A DNA stretch of 64,000 nt. Source: Rhodospirillales bacterium (GTDB lineage Bacteria > Pseudomonadota > Alphaproteobacteria > Rhodospirillales > JAPHRK01). The position numbers and the translations under genes are program-made. The stretch is taken from the NCBI GenBank assembly GCA_026196105.1, contig JAPHRK010000031.1, positions 48,719 through 112,718 on the forward strand, written 5' to 3'. This document shows positions 43,963-52,982 of this stretch, piece by piece. The stretch's first letter is position 1; each line of letters opens with the position of its first letter. A model generated the notes under the pieces. That model had not been told where the DNA came from, made no database searches, and worked only from the letters and a program-made list of their open reading frames with translations.

Positions 43963-44962
43963 GATCGGAGGCTTTTTTGATTTTGCTTGGTGCTCTGGGG
44001 AACTCTTTTCCTAATTTTGAAAAGGTCGCACAGGCTTCCCGTTTCTTATCTAAATTCCCAAGAGCCATACCAAGTTTTAACAAACCATCAGCAGCTTTAT
44101 TACCTTTGGGATCGAGGCGGTAACCTTCTAGGAAAATTTCTGCCGATTTAAGATAATCCCCTCGCACATAATGGGTTTCACCCAACCAGTAGCGGGCATT
44201 GCCAGCCAATTTATCTTTGGGATTGTCTTTAAGGAATTCGGTGAGGGCAACTTCTGCTTCATCAAAATTACCCGTCATCAAAAATTTGCGTGCGTTGTTA
44301 TACTGCTCAGCTACTGTAAGGGTTTTTGGTGCTGCAACTTGTGTAGCATTTGGGGGAGCTTTAGCAACAACTGTCGGTTTTGCCTGCTGTGTTTGAGCTA
44401 TAGCCTTTGCCTCAACCTCCTGAGTGGGAGGGGCGTTATCACTAACCGCTTTTAGCTCTTCTTCCGTCACTTGCCCAAATGTCGATGGTTTAGAGCCACC
44501 TTGAAGAGTTGTTGTTGGAATTTCCTTCGTCACCCCTTGAGTCGGTGGAATTTTAGCTACGCGAGGAGTGCCTCCTTGCGCAACAGCTCCTTGACCAGCA
44601 GCAGAAAGGCGGAAATCGATATCAGACATCAATTTGTCAATACGAGCATTCATCATTTGGATATCGTGAGCGAGAGACTCCACCGTTCCGGCGAGATTCC
44701 TCATCTCACTTTCCAATTCCCCCATGCGTACTCCGGCTTGGGCTGCACCAAGGCCTGAACCACTAGCAACAGCTGAAGCTGGGGGTGTCTGCCCTTTATA
44801 AACGGTAAGATTGAGGGTCTTAATATCCCGTTCGAGCCGCAACATGCGATCAATAACGGATTGCAAATCACTGTTTTGTGCTTTGGCAATTTGTGGAACA
44901 CTTATTGTTGCTAAGAGTCCAACCGCAAAAATGAAAGCAAATTTGCCCCAAGAACTTTTCAT
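43937..44962 (-). CDS. cpoB: Tol-Pal system periplasmic protein CpoB (YbgF)
   Basis: CpoB coordinates outer-membrane constriction with septal peptidoglycan synthesis. The ATG at 44962 is chosen because GAGGAT lies just upstream and a signal peptide follows (MKSSWGKFAFIFAVGLLATI ... QIAKA). The 341 residues show an N-terminal coiled coil (~35-115) and a Pro/Ala/Thr-rich linker. A C-terminal TPR domain follows (~225-325: EQYNNARKFLMTGNFDEAEV, then RYWLGETHYVRGDYLKSAEI). It is the last gene of the tol-pal cluster. Confidence 0.9.
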   Translation of the reverse strand: MKSSWGKFAFIFAVGLLATISVPQIAKAQNSDLQSVIDRMLRLERDIKTLNLTVYKGQTPPASAVASGSGLGAAQAGVRMGELESEMRNLAGTVESLAHDIQMMNARIDKLMSDIDFRLSAAGQGAVAQGGTPRVAKIPPTQGVTKEIPTTTLQGGSKPSTFGQVTEEELKAVSDNAPPTQEVEAKAIAQTQQAKPTVVAKAPPNATQVAAPKTLTVAEQYNNARKFLMTGNFDEAEVALTEFLKDNPKDKLAGNARYWLGETHYVRGDYLKSAEIFLEGYRLDPKGNKAADGLLKLGMALGNLDKKREACATFSKLGKEFPRAPSKIKKASDREKKRNGC

Positions 44963-45023
44963 CGGGATATCCTCAAATACCATACCAAAACCAGGAAGAG
45001 CTTACTATTTATCGACAAACAGG

Positions 45024-45064
45024 CAAAATTAAGGCGCGTACCTAGCGAGGCACACGCCTTAACT
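45024..45064 (-). terminator. Terminator after pal
   Basis: On the minus strand AAGGCGTGTGCC pairs with GGTACGCGCCTT with two G-T wobbles, followed by AATTTT. It lies 26 bases after the pal stop and before cpoB. Confidence 0.7.
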
Positions 45065-45089
45065 TATCAATAAACTCGTTACGACCTCA

Positions 45090-45578
45090 TTACTTGAGGA
45101 TGGTAACAGAGCGCCTGTTTTGTGACCATGCGGCGTCTTCGTGGCCAAGAGCAACTGGACGTTCTTTACCGTAAGAGACGGTTGAGATGCGGCTGGAGCT
45201 AACGCCAAGAGCAACCAAGTAGTCTTTAACGGAGTTTGCACGACGTTCGCCGAGTGCCAAGTTGTACTCACGGGTGCCCCGTTCATCACAATGGCCTTCA
45301 ACAACGATGGTTTTGTCCGAATACTTCTTCAACCAAGCAGCTTGTCCTTGGAGAACTCTTTGAGCGTCGCTATTGACGTTGTATTTGTCATAACCAAAGA
45401 ATACGCGGTCACCAACTGCGATAACCAAGTGCTCTTGACTACCAAGAACCGGACCGGAGCTTGATGAAGCAGTCATTTTGTCGCCGCTGCCATCAGTGGT
45501 CGCAGCTTTCTCAGGTGCGGTTTCACAAGCAGCCAGAAGAGCTGTTGCAGCGATGATGCTCAATACTTTTAAACGCAT
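45090..45578 (-). CDS. pal: Peptidoglycan-associated lipoprotein Pal
   Basis: Pal tethers the outer membrane to peptidoglycan and works with TolB. The 162-residue precursor has a lipoprotein signal with lipobox LLAAC (Cys ~18). An OmpA-like peptidoglycan-binding domain follows at ~50-160 (VVEGHCDERGTREYNLALGE, then RISTVSYGKERPVALGH). Both motifs are diagnostic. It is separated from tolB by 194 bases and appears to have its own promoter. Confidence 0.97.
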   Translation of the reverse strand: MRLKVLSIIAATALLAACETAPEKAATTDGSGDKMTASSSSGPVLGSQEHLVIAVGDRVFFGYDKYNVNSDAQRVLQGQAAWLKKYSDKTIVVEGHCDERGTREYNLALGERRANSVKDYLVALGVSSSRISTVSYGKERPVALGHEDAAWSQNRRSVTILK

Positions 45579-45618
45579 TTATAATCCCCCTTAGACGGAG
45601 TTAAATTTATCAAACCTA

Positions 45619-45646
45619 ATTATGTTACAGGCTGTAACCAGACCAA
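45619..45646 (-). promoter_or_regulatory. Promoter upstream of pal with a dyad in the spacer
   Basis: On the minus strand TTGGTC (45646-45641) and CATAAT (45624-45619) are 16 bases apart. The spacer is almost filled by a perfect 15-bp dyad, GTTACAG-C-CTGTAAC (45624-45638). This suggests regulation by an unknown factor binding between the hexamers. Confidence 0.4.
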
Positions 45647-45772
45647 AACCCCTTCGTACAACCTGAAACATCGAAATCCTTGAGAGAAAATATCCGAACT
45701 TGGACCCTCTTTGCAACCTGGATTAAACGCAAAGCCTACTTTTCTCAGAAATTTGACTATATTATTGATCTA

Positions 45773-47104
45773 TCAAGGAATCAAGGGGGACCACGCCGGG
45801 TCCGAAGCGCCAACAGGAGTCTTGATTTGCCGCTCGTTGTATCCAGTTAGATCAATGGTATAAAGTTTTGACCTCACATCTCCCTTTTTACCAACAGGTG
45901 TTTCCCTAAAGAAGGTAATCACACGACCATTTGGTGCCCATGTCGGTGATTCTACCAAGAATCCGTTTGAAAGGATTCGTTCACCACTTCCATCAGGGCG
46001 CATCACCCCGATGGAAAACACCCCACCTGTAAACTTGGTAAAGGCGATCAGATCACCCCGTGGAGACCACACAGGCGTTGCATAACGCCCTTTTCCAAAG
46101 CTTATACGCTTAACACCGCTACCATCTGAGCGCATAACATAAATCTGTTGAGTGCCCCCGCGGTCGGAGTTGAAGGTGACAAACTTCCCATCAGGAGAAT
46201 AGCTCGGTGAAGTATCAATCGCGCTGTGTTTTGTTAACCTTTTTACTCGCCGCGTCCGTAAGTCCATAGCATAGATTTCTGAGTTGCCATCCTTAGCCAT
46301 ACTCATGATCACGCTGTTGCCATCAGGGGCAAAACGAGGCGCAAAGGTCATGCCTGGGAAGTCGCCTAAAAGCTCTTGGCGACCCGAATCAATATTGAAA
46401 ATATAAACACGCGGTGTGTCATTAAAATATGACATATAGGTGATTTCTTGCAGAGTCGGAGAGAATCGGGGGGTTAAAACAAGGTTGCTGCCATCAGTCA
46501 GGAACCGATGGTTAGCACCATCCTGATCCATAATGGCAAGGCGTTTGATCCGATTAATTGGTGAGCCGGTTTCAGAAATATAAACTATACGGGTATCGAA
46601 ATACCCTGTCTCACCTGTAATCCGTTTATAAATCGCATCGGCAATTATGTGAGAAATCCGACGCCAGTTCTCGGGAACTGTGTAATAAGCCAGCCCGACC
46701 ATTTGTTGTTCAGCGAACACATCCCAAAGGCGGAACTCTACGCGCAAGCGACCATCAGGAGCCATTTTTGCACGGCCTTGCAATAATGCCTGAGCATTAA
46801 TGATCCGCCAATCCCCAAACCGAGGCAATGTCCGCATTTGTGCCTGGCTTTGAATAAAGGCTTTTTTATCTATGGGTTTGAAAAGACCAGAACGCTCGAG
46901 ATCAGCCGCAATCACCGCTGCGACATTACGCCCGTGAACTTTATCAACGGCGCTATCACCGACAAAATCTGTAATGGCGATGGGAAGAGCTTCGACCTTA
47001 CCTTGCGTAATATCAATTTTCAGTTCAGCAAAGGCTGATTGTCCACCAACAAACACGGTCAGGGCAGCAAAAGTTACGGCGACAAACAATTTTCTCATCA
47101 ACAT
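45773..47104 (-). CDS. tolB: Tol-Pal periplasmic protein TolB
   Basis: TolB is the periplasmic beta-propeller that links TolA and Pal. The start is the ATG at 47104, six bases after GAGGAA; an ATG at 47110 touches that site. The 443-residue precursor has a signal peptide ([20 protein letters not shown] ... AFA). A TolB N-terminal domain (~30-160) is followed by WD40-like propeller repeats ([20 protein letters not shown], then [15 protein letters not shown]). Length and order are standard. Confidence 0.96.
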   Translation of the reverse strand: MLMRKLFVAVTFAALTVFVGGQSAFAELKIDITQGKVEALPIAITDFVGDSAVDKVHGRNVAAVIAADLERSGLFKPIDKKAFIQSQAQMRTLPRFGDWRIINAQALLQGRAKMAPDGRLRVEFRLWDVFAEQQMVGLAYYTVPENWRRISHIIADAIYKRITGETGYFDTRIVYISETGSPINRIKRLAIMDQDGANHRFLTDGSNLVLTPRFSPTLQEITYMSYFNDTPRVYIFNIDSGRQELLGDFPGMTFAPRFAPDGNSVIMSMAKDGNSEIYAMDLRTRRVKRLTKHSAIDTSPSYSPDGKFVTFNSDRGGTQQIYVMRSDGSGVKRISFGKGRYATPVWSPRGDLIAFTKFTGGVFSIGVMRPDGSGERILSNGFLVESPTWAPNGRVITFFRETPVGKKGDVRSKLYTIDLTGYNERQIKTPVGASDPAWSPLIP

Positions 47105-47114
47105 TCCCATTTCC

Positions 47115-48014
47115 TCATTGGCCGAACATTTCTTTCGGATTAAACCTTAACGTCATAGATTTCCAGCGATCATATTTATCAAGTGGTAATTTGAACGGTT
47201 GGCAGCGAGGATTCAAGACCGCACGAAAAGCACTCTCGGCAGCCGCCCGATAAAATGAGTCACTAGACATGCGCGAACTATTTTTAATTTCTGCCGTTCG
47301 CACCTTACCATCTGGGTTCATCACTACAGCAATTTCAATAATTAAATTCTCCGCATCCTTTGCACCAGCAGGTAAACTCCAGCATTGAGCAATCTGGTGT
47401 CGCACAGCGTCGATCTCACTCAAAGTTATCGGTTTTGAGTGATCCATAGGCTTATCTGAAGAAGCTAAAACTTTAGCAATTTCTTGCTCGAAATCTTTTT
47501 TTGGTTCCTGTTTCTTCTTCGGTGCTGGCTTCGCAGGCTCTTGGCGCATTTGCTCTAAACTCTTGAGAACCGAAGCAAAGGCATCCGGTGGCTTAGGTTT
47601 ACGCTTAGGCTTTGCTTTAGCCAACCGTTGCGGCGCCTTTGGTTTAGGCTTCGCTACAGGCTCAGGCTTAGGTTCCGGCTTAGGTTTGGGTTTAGGCTTA
47701 GGTTTTGACTCTATGGGCAATGCAACAGCTTCAGGCTCCGGCTCTGGGGTTGGCGGCGGTGGTGGTGGCGCTTCAGCTTTTGTTGGCGGAGGCGGAGGTG
47801 GTGGAGTTTCTTTCTTGGGCTCAGCTTTTGGAGGTTCTGGTTTCGGTTTGGGTTTAGCTGCTGGTAAGTTAGTTTGTTCAGCAATATCCACCAACTCAAC
47901 AATCACTGGCGCTTCCACCAGCAATTCATCACTGCGAAGCAAAGGGATACCGAAATAACTCAGCACCACAACTACGCTGTGGATCAACAAGGAGATGATG
48001 ACACTTTTGCCCAT
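47115..48014 (-). CDS. tolA: TolA-like protein of the Tol-Pal system
   Basis: TolA spans the periplasm and transmits energy from TolQR to TolB-Pal. The 299-residue protein has one N-terminal membrane helix (~residues 2-22). A long Lys/Pro/Glu-rich low-complexity region (~50-165) contains repeated KPKPKPEP stretches. A C-terminal TolA/TonB-like domain ends it (~200-299; [20 protein letters not shown]). The Pro-rich linker replaces the Ala/Lys helix of enterobacterial TolA, which is usual in alphaproteobacteria. It lies between tolR and tolB. Confidence 0.92.
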   Translation of the reverse strand: MGKSVIISLLIHSVVVVLSYFGIPLLRSDELLVEAPVIVELVDIAEQTNLPAAKPKPKPEPPKAEPKKETPPPPPPPTKAEAPPPPPPTPEPEPEAVALPIESKPKPKPKPKPEPKPEPVAKPKPKAPQRLAKAKPKRKPKPPDAFASVLKSLEQMRQEPAKPAPKKKQEPKKDFEQEIAKVLASSDKPMDHSKPITLSEIDAVRHQIAQCWSLPAGAKDAENLIIEIAVVMNPDGKVRTAEIKNSSRMSSDSFYRAAAESAFRAVLNPRCQPFKLPLDKYDRWKSMTLRFNPKEMFGQ

Positions 48015-48024
48015 GGTTCTTAAG

Positions 48025-48471
48025 TTACTTCTTTTTCTCTGTTGGCAATTTAGTTACCAGAGCTACTTTTTTGAAGCCTGCCGCATTAATCGCCCCCATA
48101 ACCTTCATTACCCGACCATAGTTTATATTGGCATCCCCACGGACAAAAATACGGATATCAGGGTTATTACCTGTTACCGCCATCAATCGGGCCCCTAAAG
48201 CATTCAAATTGACAGAGGTATCTTGCAAGAAAATACGCCCAGTTTTATCCACTGAAACAGATAATGGTTCATCGTCACCTTGGATGACTGCGGCCTTGGT
48301 CTTGGGCAAATCAACCTGCACGCCAACAGTCAACAACGGAGCTGTCACCATGAAAATCACCAACAGAACCAGCATCACGTCAACCATAGGCGTGACATTA
48401 ATCTCAGCTATTGCAGTATAACCCCGCCGTCCGCCTTTTCGTTTTCCTCCGCCGTTAGTACCCATAGACAT
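48025..48471 (-). CDS. tolR: Tol-Pal protein TolR
   Basis: TolR is an ExbD-family inner-membrane protein. The 148 residues start with a Gly/Lys-rich cytoplasmic tail. One membrane helix follows (~residues 26-46) with the proton-path aspartate in INVTPMVDVMLVLLVIFMVT. A periplasmic domain (~60-148) with LPKTKAAVIQGDDEPLSVSV closes it. It lies between tolQ and tolA. Confidence 0.96.
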   Translation of the reverse strand: MSMGTNGGGKRKGGRRGYTAIAEINVTPMVDVMLVLLVIFMVTAPLLTVGVQVDLPKTKAAVIQGDDEPLSVSVDKTGRIFLQDTSVNLNALGARLMAVTGNNPDIRIFVRGDANINYGRVMKVMGAINAAGFKKVALVTKLPTEKKK

Positions 48472-48473
48472 GA

Positions 48474-49226
48474 TTAGTGCACCTCGTCAGAAGAGGGGCG
48501 GACTTCATCCATTTGCCGTGACAAGATTGCGGAAAATTCACCAGCGAATGTTTCAAGCCGGCCGGCATAACGGTCTAAATCTCGAGAAATTTTGTTGTAA
48601 GCGACCACAGCAGGAATAGCTGCGACCAATCCGAGGGCTGTTGCAAACAAGGCCTCAGCAATCCCCGGAGCTACGACAGCGAGGCTAGTGCTTTTGGTGG
48701 TCGCAATGGCTTGGAAGCTGTTCATGATGCCCCAAACAGTACCGAACAATCCGATAAAGGGGGCGGTTGATCCTGTTGATGCCAGGAAGGTCATGTAACG
48801 CTCAACCCGGTCCATCTCGCGGGTCACTGTAATCTGCATAACCCGTTCAATACGATCAGCAAGGCTTTCACGCATGCTATCACTACGGCTGCCTGTACGT
48901 TGATGGGTGGTGCGCCATTCCCGCATTGCCGTGGCAAAAACCGCCGTCATCGGATCACCAGGATTATTCCCAATACGGTCAAAAAGAGCTTCCAAAGAAC
49001 CACCAGACCAAAATTCACTTTCAAACTTAGTGGCTTTAGAATTTAAGCGTTTAAGTTTAAAGGTTTTCTCAAAAATAATTGCCCAACTCCATACGGAAGC
49101 AACAACGAGAAGAATCATCACGCCTTTAACAATGAGATCCGCTCGCAAAAACAGGGCCAGCATGGAGAGGTCCTGGGCGGCAACGTTACCCCCTAAATTA
49201 ACCGCATCGATAACAGTATTTTCCAT
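48474..49226 (-). CDS. tolQ: Tol-Pal protein TolQ
   Basis: TolQ is the ExbB/MotA-type proton channel subunit. The 250 residues carry three membrane helices (~30-50, ~150-172 and ~185-207). The diagnostic segment TGSTAPFIGLFGTVWGIMNS (~residue 151) and the following GIAEALFATALGLVAAIPAV are present. It begins three bases after the ybgC stop region and is followed by tolR. Confidence 0.97.
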   Translation of the reverse strand: MENTVIDAVNLGGNVAAQDLSMLALFLRADLIVKGVMILLVVASVWSWAIIFEKTFKLKRLNSKATKFESEFWSGGSLEALFDRIGNNPGDPMTAVFATAMREWRTTHQRTGSRSDSMRESLADRIERVMQITVTREMDRVERYMTFLASTGSTAPFIGLFGTVWGIMNSFQAIATTKSTSLAVVAPGIAEALFATALGLVAAIPAVVAYNKISRDLDRYAGRLETFAGEFSAILSRQMDEVRPSSDEVH

Positions 49227-49229
49227 AAC

Positions 49230-49673
49230 TTAACTCTCAGTTTCTAAATAATATTCTTTTAAGGTATCGCGCACATTCTGAGGAATGCGCGCCGGGCGCC
49301 CATCTGATTTAATCACCACACAACGCACATCAACTTTAACCAGCAATTCCCCATCACGGTAAATGCCTTGCCGCATGCTCATACTTGCGCCTTTAAGTTC
49401 AGATACAATGGTTCGAACTTCTAAAGCCTCATCAAGACGGGCAGGAGAAATATAGTCAATCTCACAACGTCTGATTGCCCAATCCACCCCATGCTTTTTC
49501 TTCATTTCCCCGTGATCTAAATAGACCAAGCGCAGAAACTCTGTTCGTCCCCGTTCCGCAAATCTCAAATAATTGCCGTAATAGACGATTTGAGCCGCAT
49601 CGGTGTCTTCGTAATAAACCCGAACAGGGAACACATGCTCTTTACCTTCAAAATGTCCCGAAATATCACTCAT
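49230..49673 (-). CDS. ybgC: Tol-Pal-associated acyl-CoA thioesterase YbgC
   Basis: YbgC is a hotdog-fold thioesterase acting on short-chain or acyl-carrier substrates. The 147 residues show the active-site motif VYYEDTDAAQIVYYGNYLRF (~residues 19-38) with the catalytic Asp. It precedes tolQ, its usual place. The start overlaps the ruvB stop by one base (TAATG). Confidence 0.95.
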   Translation of the reverse strand: MSDISGHFEGKEHVFPVRVYYEDTDAAQIVYYGNYLRFAERGRTEFLRLVYLDHGEMKKKHGVDWAIRRCEIDYISPARLDEALEVRTIVSELKGASMSMRQGIYRDGELLVKVDVRCVVIKSDGRPARIPQNVRDTLKEYYLETES

Positions 49674-50713
49674 TAATTTTCCACATTATCTTCAAACAAA
49701 TCCGGTATATCCCGCCCTTTTGGAGCGGATAGCCCCAAGTGTTTATACGCTTTATCCGCCAGCATCCGTCCTCTTGGTGTCCGCATCAACAATCCCATTT
49801 GCATCAAGTACGGCTCAACAACCTCCTCAATGGTATCGCGCTGTTCAGACAAAGCTGCTGCCATGGTTTCAACCCCTACTGGGCCTCCGCGATAATTATC
49901 TGCAATGCAGGATAAATATCGACGATCCATAGAATCCAACCCAATTTTGTCGACTTCAAGGCGGTTTAAAGCTCTATCAGCATTTTCTGCATCAATAGAT
50001 TCAACCCCACCAACAGAAGCAAAATCCCGAACCCGACGCAATAGGCGCCCTGCAACACGAGGAGTTCCCCGTGAGCGCCGAGCAATTTCGGTCGCGCCAT
50101 CCTCAGTCAGGTTTGCACCAAGCACTCCTGCCCCGCGACGGATAATCCCTTTAAGTTCTTCTTCAGAATAAAAATTAAGCCGCAAGGGAATACCAAAACG
50201 ATCTCTTAATGGTGTGGTAATTAACCCTGACCGGGTCGTCGCCCCAACCAAAGTGAAGGGGTTAAGGTCAATCCGAATAGAACGAGCCGCCGGACCTTCA
50301 CCAATGATTAAATCCAGTTGAAAGTCCTCCATAGCAGGATAAAGCACTTCTTCTATGGCAGGACTAAGGCGATGTATTTCATCAATGAAAAGAACGTCAC
50401 GAGGTTCTAAATTGGTCAACAGGGCTGCAAGATCGCCAGCTTTAGCCAGAACAGGCCCTGATGTTGCACGAAAACCAACTCCTAATTCACGAGCAACGAT
50501 TTGTGCCAAGGTGGTTTTGCCTAAGCCTGGAGGACCATAAAGCAAAACGTGATCCATAGCTTCGCCACGAGATTGGGCTGCCTGAACAAAAACACGTAAA
50601 TTTTCACAAGCCTGTCGCTGCCCAGTGAAATCATCTAGGGTAAGCGGGCGTAGAGAACCTTCACCAGTATCAGCAGTCCCCTGCTCTGTCCCTATGACCC
50701 GTTCTTCTTCCAT
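49673..50713 (-). CDS. ruvB: Holliday junction helicase motor RuvB
   Basis: RuvB is the AAA+ ring that drives branch migration. The 346 residues include Walker A ([19 protein letters not shown], ~residue 59), Walker B ([17 protein letters not shown]) and [22 protein letters not shown]-terminal winged helix follows ([20 protein letters not shown]). It follows ruvA directly without a gap. Confidence 0.98.
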   Translation of the reverse strand: MEEERVIGTEQGTADTGEGSLRPLTLDDFTGQRQACENLRVFVQAAQSRGEAMDHVLLYGPPGLGKTTLAQIVARELGVGFRATSGPVLAKAGDLAALLTNLEPRDVLFIDEIHRLSPAIEEVLYPAMEDFQLDLIIGEGPAARSIRIDLNPFTLVGATTRSGLITTPLRDRFGIPLRLNFYSEEELKGIIRRGAGVLGANLTEDGATEIARRSRGTPRVAGRLLRRVRDFASVGGVESIDAENADRALNRLEVDKIGLDSMDRRYLSCIADNYRGGPVGVETMAAALSEQRDTIEEVVEPYLMQMGLLMRTPRGRMLADKAYKHLGLSAPKGRDIPDLFEDNVEN

Positions 50714-51349
50714 CTAAAACCCTTTTGGACCGAGTTCTTTCAGTCCTTGTTTAATCAGCTTATCAACCGTGGCGTCATCCCCAAAGGCTGCAGCGGCCTG
50801 AGTAACGACACTAAGGGCTTCACTCCTACCGTATCCAAGGTTAACCAATGCTGAAGCCGCTTCCATTGTTACTGCTGGTGACGTTCCTGCTGTTGTTTTT
50901 TCTGACACTTCAGCAGACAAAGTTGTTCCAACACTACCTAAAGCAATGGCTCCAGCTTTTTCCTTAAGCTCAGTCAATATCCGTGTCGCGACTTTGGGAC
51001 CAACCCCATTGGCCCTCGTAATCGCCGCTTTATCTTGAGCTGCGATTGCCTGCATGATTTGATCAGGTGAGAGAACGCCCAAAATTGCTAAGCCCACTTT
51101 AGCTCCTACACCCTGCACGGTGATCAGCAACCGATACCAATCACGCTCAACTGAATCGATAAAACCATAAAGGTGGAATTGATCTTCACGGACATGGGTT
51201 TCAACAAACACTCGAACGGCTTCTCCTACACCGGGGAATTTTGACAAGGTTCTGTTAGAACAAAATACCAGATAACCAACGCCGCCGACATCAATAACGG
51301 CCCAGCCTTCACCTGATGAATCTAAAGTACCACTCAGTTTCGCAATCAT
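50714..51349 (-). CDS. ruvA: Holliday junction-binding protein RuvA
   Basis: RuvA binds the four-way junction and loads RuvB. The start is the ATG at 51349 ([20 protein letters not shown]), which overlaps the ruvC stop by four bases; a longer frame upstream lies inside ruvC. The 211 residues show the OB-fold N-terminus and two helix-hairpin-helix motifs (~70-135). A C-terminal RuvB-contacting domain (~150-211) follows. Confidence 0.97.
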   Translation of the reverse strand: MIAKLSGTLDSSGEGWAVIDVGGVGYLVFCSNRTLSKFPGVGEAVRVFVETHVREDQFHLYGFIDSVERDWYRLLITVQGVGAKVGLAILGVLSPDQIMQAIAAQDKAAITRANGVGPKVATRILTELKEKAGAIALGSVGTTLSAEVSEKTTAGTSPAVTMEAASALVNLGYGRSEALSVVTQAAAAFGDDATVDKLIKQGLKELGPKGF

Positions 51350-51861
51350 TTTTTTGCTCCTGCCATAACCACAGCATTCTCCCATGCCCTTTGTGTAACC
51401 CGATGATGGGAATGACAAACAGCCACAGCTAAAGCATCTGCGGCATCTGCGGTTTTGATTTCACAACCAGGCAGCAAGCTTTTAATCATCATTTGAACCT
51501 GTTCTTTAGCCGCATGGCCTGTTCCAACAACAGATTTCTTGATAAGATTGGCTGAGTACTCAGCGACAGGAAGGCCTTTTTTCGCTGGAGCAAGAAGAAC
51601 AATCCCCCGGGCTTGTCCTAGCTTAAGCGTAGAGTTAGGGTTTTTATTGACGAAAGTTTCTTCAACAGCAGCTTCAGAAGGGTTGTAGGCATCAATTACC
51701 TCTCCGAGACCATCATAGAGTTGAACCAATCGCTCAGCGAGCGACCAGTCTTTATTGGTCCGCACGACACCATCGGCAACGTGGCGCAAACGATTGCCGG
51801 CAACATCGATAATCCCCCAACCGGAGATTTGCAAACCCGGGTCTAGCCCTAGCAGTCTCAT
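51346..51861 (-). CDS. ruvC: Holliday junction resolvase RuvC
   Basis: RuvC is the endonuclease that cuts Holliday junctions. The 171 residues start [19 protein letters not shown] with the first catalytic Asp at residue 7. The others follow in [12 protein letters not shown] (Glu) and [16 protein letters not shown] (Asp). Gene order yebC-ruvC-ruvA-ruvB is typical of proteobacteria. Confidence 0.97.
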   Translation of the reverse strand: MRLLGLDPGLQISGWGIIDVAGNRLRHVADGVVRTNKDWSLAERLVQLYDGLGEVIDAYNPSEAAVEETFVNKNPNSTLKLGQARGIVLLAPAKKGLPVAEYSANLIKKSVVGTGHAAKEQVQMMIKSLLPGCEIKTADAADALAVAVCHSHHRVTQRAWENAVVMAGAKK

Positions 51862-51888
51862 ATGTCCCTTCTTAAACTCCTTTAAAAA

Positions 51889-52641
51889 TTACCCAGCACT
51901 CAGCTTGGCTAAGACTTCATCGGAAACTTCAAAGTTAGAAGCAACTCGTTGAACGTCATCGTTGTCCTCAAGAACATCGATCATCTTAAGCAAACTCTCG
52001 GCCTTACCTTCATCTAACTCAGTGGTTGTCTGAGGTTTCCAATCAAGGCGCGCTTCATCAGCGGTTTCAAATGAGGCCTCAAGGCCTTCACGAACTGTGT
52101 TAAAATCATCAGGGTCACAGATAATTTCATGACCATTGTCATCTGAAACAACATCCTGAGCCCCGACTTCCAAAGCAGCTTCAAACATTGTGTCGGCATC
52201 AGTTTTATCCGCCCCATAGACAATCAAGCCAACCCGATCAAACATAAAGGCCACGGAGCCACTCTCCCCCAGATTGCCGCCATATTTGGTAAAAGCAGCC
52301 CGAACTTCGGAAGCACTACGGTTACGGTTATCGGTCAAAACATCAACGATAACAGCTACCCCGCCAGGACCATACCCTTCGTAGCGGACTTCTTCATAGT
52401 TTGCCGTATCATCCCCGCCAGCACCTTTTTTAATAGCCCGCTCAATATTGTCTTTAGGCATATTTTTGGCACGTGCCGCTGCAATTGCTGAACGAAGCCG
52501 GGGGTTCATATCAGGATCAGGTGCACCTAGTTTGGCCGCAACTGTGATTTCTCGACCGAGTTTTGAAAACTCTTTAGCCCGCTTTTTATCCTGAGCACCC
52601 TTACGGTGCATAATGTTCTTAAACTGGGAATGACCTGCCAT
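51889..52641 (-). CDS. YebC/PmpR-family regulatory or translation factor
   Basis: The 250-residue protein starts with the family signature [20 protein letters not shown]. It continues with [20 protein letters not shown] and [19 protein letters not shown], all strongly conserved. YebC proteins were described as transcription regulators, and more recent work ties them to translation of difficult (proline-rich) sequences. It stands just upstream of ruvCAB, as in many genomes. Confidence 0.95.
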   Translation of the reverse strand: MAGHSQFKNIMHRKGAQDKKRAKEFSKLGREITVAAKLGAPDPDMNPRLRSAIAAARAKNMPKDNIERAIKKGAGGDDTANYEEVRYEGYGPGGVAVIVDVLTDNRNRSASEVRAAFTKYGGNLGESGSVAFMFDRVGLIVYGADKTDADTMFEAALEVGAQDVVSDDNGHEIICDPDDFNTVREGLEASFETADEARLDWKPQTTTELDEGKAESLLKMIDVLEDNDDVQRVASNFEVSDEVLAKLSAG

Positions 52642-52982
52642 TGCCGTCTTTCAACTCAACTTCTTGGGAAAATATATTCCAATGATACCACATGTTGCGA
52701 TTACTGCGAACAGTCTATCGCGCTAAATTTGGACGGCAATATGGCAGGAAAAATCCCAGAGGGAAAGACGTCCATGATGATTTTTTCAAGTCAAAATTTC
52801 CAAATTCACCCTTTTTAAGGACGAAGGGGGGTGCTAATCTCCCTTCATTGAAAATTGTCGTCATGAATTTTCGTCGTGAAAAAATAATAATCAACAATCT
52901 TTCTCCGACCAATTGAGCGTAAAAACCCCTAAAAATGCGGGATATACGATGATGACTATTTGGGTGCATAAAGGGAAAGCGG
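52642..52982. other. Intergenic region between yebC and the first chemoreceptor
   Basis: This 341-bp divergent region carries the promoters of yebC (minus) and the chemoreceptor gene (plus). I see no convincing gene. Two small palindromes are present: GAAGGG/CCCTTC at 52823-52846 and GAAAATT/AATTTTC at 52850-52872. Short open frames here have no ribosome sites. The promoter hexamers are not clear. Confidence 0.5.
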
